Shown here in pieces: positions 62,866 to 64,000 of a stretch of DNA of 64,000 nt. The notes beneath the pieces are model-generated. The model was not told where the DNA came from, ran no database searches, and saw only the letters and a program-made list of their open reading frames with translations. The first letter of the stretch is position 1. Each line of letters starts with the position of its first letter. The stretch comes from Alphaproteobacteria bacterium. GTDB lineage: Bacteria > Myxococcota_A > UBA796 > CAJQPC01. The stretch lies in NCBI GenBank assembly GCA_020632795.1, contig JACKEV010000010.1, positions 372,001 through 436,000 of the forward strand, read 5' to 3'. The translations under genes were made by a program, and so were the position numbers.

Positions 62866-63998
62866 GGCTCGATGACCTCCGCGCCGGTGGAGAAGGCGAA
62901 GCGCAGGGTGTCCTCGGTGGGGTTGCCGGAGATGTCGGTGACCCCGCCCGCCGGGACCTCCACGATGTAGGTGGTATCTGTACGCAGTGGTTCGTCCGGG
63001 GTGAAGTTGACGATGCTCTCCTGCACGTTGAACCGGCCGGGCACCGCCGCGCCGTCGTCGGCCCAGACCCGCACGCTGCCCTCGAAGACGCTGGCCCACT
63101 CCACCATCTCATCGAAGCTCAGGCCCACCCGGGCGGTGGTGGCCACCCAGGTGTCGCCGTCGGCGGGGTTGGTCAGCTCGATCCGGGGGCCTCGGGCGTC
63201 GGGCTGCGTGTCCCAGGGGGCCACGGCGGTGGCCTGGCCGTCGTTGGCGCCCGCGTCCACGGCCAGCACGGCCACGTTGCCGATGGGGGTGATCGTGTCG
63301 AGATCCCCCTGCAGATCCAGGCGGGCCACCTCCACGGGGGCGGTGGGATCGGAGGCGTCGAAGATCGTCGCCCAGTCGGATTCCCCCTGGAAGAGGTACT
63401 GTTCGTGTCGGAAGATGTAGCCGCCCGCGCCGTCGTCGTTGAGGGCTGAGCCCAGCCAGGTGGGCTCGGAGGGATCGGTGATGTCGTAGAGGATGGGCCC
63501 GCCGCCGTCGTCCTTGCGGGCGAACAGCCCCCAGGCGCCACCCACGTTGGAGAAGTAGTAGTTCGCCATCTCCCCCTCGGGGTCGGAGACGTTGAACTCG
63601 CCGCCCGCGATGGGCTCCAGCACGGTGGGGTCGGAGACGTCGTAGAAGATCGTGCGGGCCAGCCCCGCGCTGCTGGCCATGCCCACGTTGCCGATGACGT
63701 GAAAGCTCCCGACCATGTGCCCGATGACCGAGTACTGTTCGAGGATCGCGGGGTTCAGGGGGTCCGAGGCATCCACTACGAACACGCCGCTGAGGCCCGA
63801 GGACACATACAGGATGTCGCCCTGCCAGAAGGTGGACAGGGCCACGCGGAAGTAGGCGTCGGGGTAGTGGTAGTCGGGCAGGGCCAGCTCGCTGACCCAC
63901 ACGGGCGCGGTGCGGTCGGTGATGTCCCAGAAGCCGATGCCGCCGTTGTCCCCGTCCAGGTGGTAGTCCACCGCGAGGTACTCCCGGTCCCCCACCCG
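62862..63998 (-). CDS. LVIVD-repeat surface protein with Big_5-like end (5' truncated)
   Basis: About 379 residues are visible; the frame is open to the right edge, so the start lies beyond the window. LVIVD-type repeats (FWDITDRTAPVWVSELALPD, VVDASDPLNPAI, YDVSDPTVLEPI, YDITDPSEPTWLG, FDASDPTAPVEVA) form a propeller. The C-terminal ~110 residues resemble the Big_5 Ig-like domain (TNPADGDTW and GVTDISGNPTEDTLRFAFST). It is translationally coupled to the di-heme lipoprotein downstream, so the two are likely secreted together. Confidence 0.8.
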   Translation of the reverse strand, partial: RVGDREYLAVDYHLDGDNGGIGFWDITDRTAPVWVSELALPDYHYPDAYFRVALSTFWQGDILYVSSGLSGVFVVDASDPLNPAILEQYSVIGHMVGSFHVIGNVGMASSAGLARTIFYDVSDPTVLEPIAGGEFNVSDPEGEMANYYFSNVGGAWGLFARKDDGGGPILYDITDPSEPTWLGSALNDDGAGGYIFRHEQYLFQGESDWATIFDASDPTAPVEVARLDLQGDLDTITPIGNVAVLAVDAGANDGQATAVAPWDTQPDARGPRIELTNPADGDTWVATTARVGLSFDEMVEWASVFEGSVRVWADDGAAVPGRFNVQESIVNFTPDEPLRTDTTYIVEVPAGGVTDISGNPTEDTLRFAFSTGAEVIEP

Positions 63999-64000
63999 AC

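Overview
The window is a roughly 70% G+C bacterial chromosome segment with dense genes, many short-signal lipoproteins and an unusual number of secreted proteins built from Asp-rich MopE-type repeats (DCDD...CDGxDNDCDG). It also carries FG-GAP propellers, LVIVD-type propellers, a large ABC-F gene and a PilJ-type sensor kinase. This mix fits a Myxococcota or related deltaproteobacterial lineage. No rRNA, tRNA or phage gene was seen, so the placement rests on gene content only.

Layout. 1-7.3 kb: the end of a molybdopterin oxidoreductase, two MopE-type lipoproteins, a zinc-independent quinone-type oxidoreductase, a GNAT protein and a small lipoprotein. 7.36-23.7 kb: the most unusual part. A probably ATPase-dead AAA/STAND-like protein diverges from a nine-gene, mostly translationally coupled run: winged-helix-like protein, three-helix membrane protein, tubulin/FtsZ-like GTPase, unknown protein, zinc-ribbon-Hsp70 fusion, small zinc ribbon, vWA lipoprotein, second Hsp70, large membrane-anchored scaffold with a possible TerB-like segment, and a membrane-anchored FGE/sulfatase-modifying-factor-fold protein. 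The genes overlap by 4 bp almost throughout, so they look like one machine spanning cytoplasm and envelope. A palindromic element interrupts the run at 16.6-16.8 kb.

23.7-34.4 kb: alginate-export-type porin, PilJ-like hybrid signalling cassette (kinase, CheY-like regulator, REC-coiled-coil regulator), a 1 kb gene-poor A/T-richer gap with a gene remnant and a long palindrome, an outer-membrane-like protein, a lipase-fold hydrolase, EttA and a lipoprotein. A tandem structured hairpin repeat with compensatory base changes follows. 34.4-44.6 kb: MocR regulator with divergent PNPOx-GNAT fusion and a visible operator, phosphate-selective-type porin, a MopE-repeat protein with a fibrinogen-like end, an ICMT-type methyltransferase and a HEAT-repeat lipoprotein.

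44.7-49.4 kb: five translationally coupled genes (three related small anchored proteins, a polytopic membrane protein and an asparagine-synthetase-like protein that has lost its key residues). 49.4-64 kb: PEBP protein, YdcF-type protein, thioredoxin lipoprotein, acyl-CoA dehydrogenase behind two FadR-type operators, SDR, an astacin-FG-GAP protein, another MopE-repeat protein coupled to a pentapeptide protein, an SH3 protein, and a di-heme/PKD lipoprotein coupled to an LVIVD-repeat protein that runs off the end.
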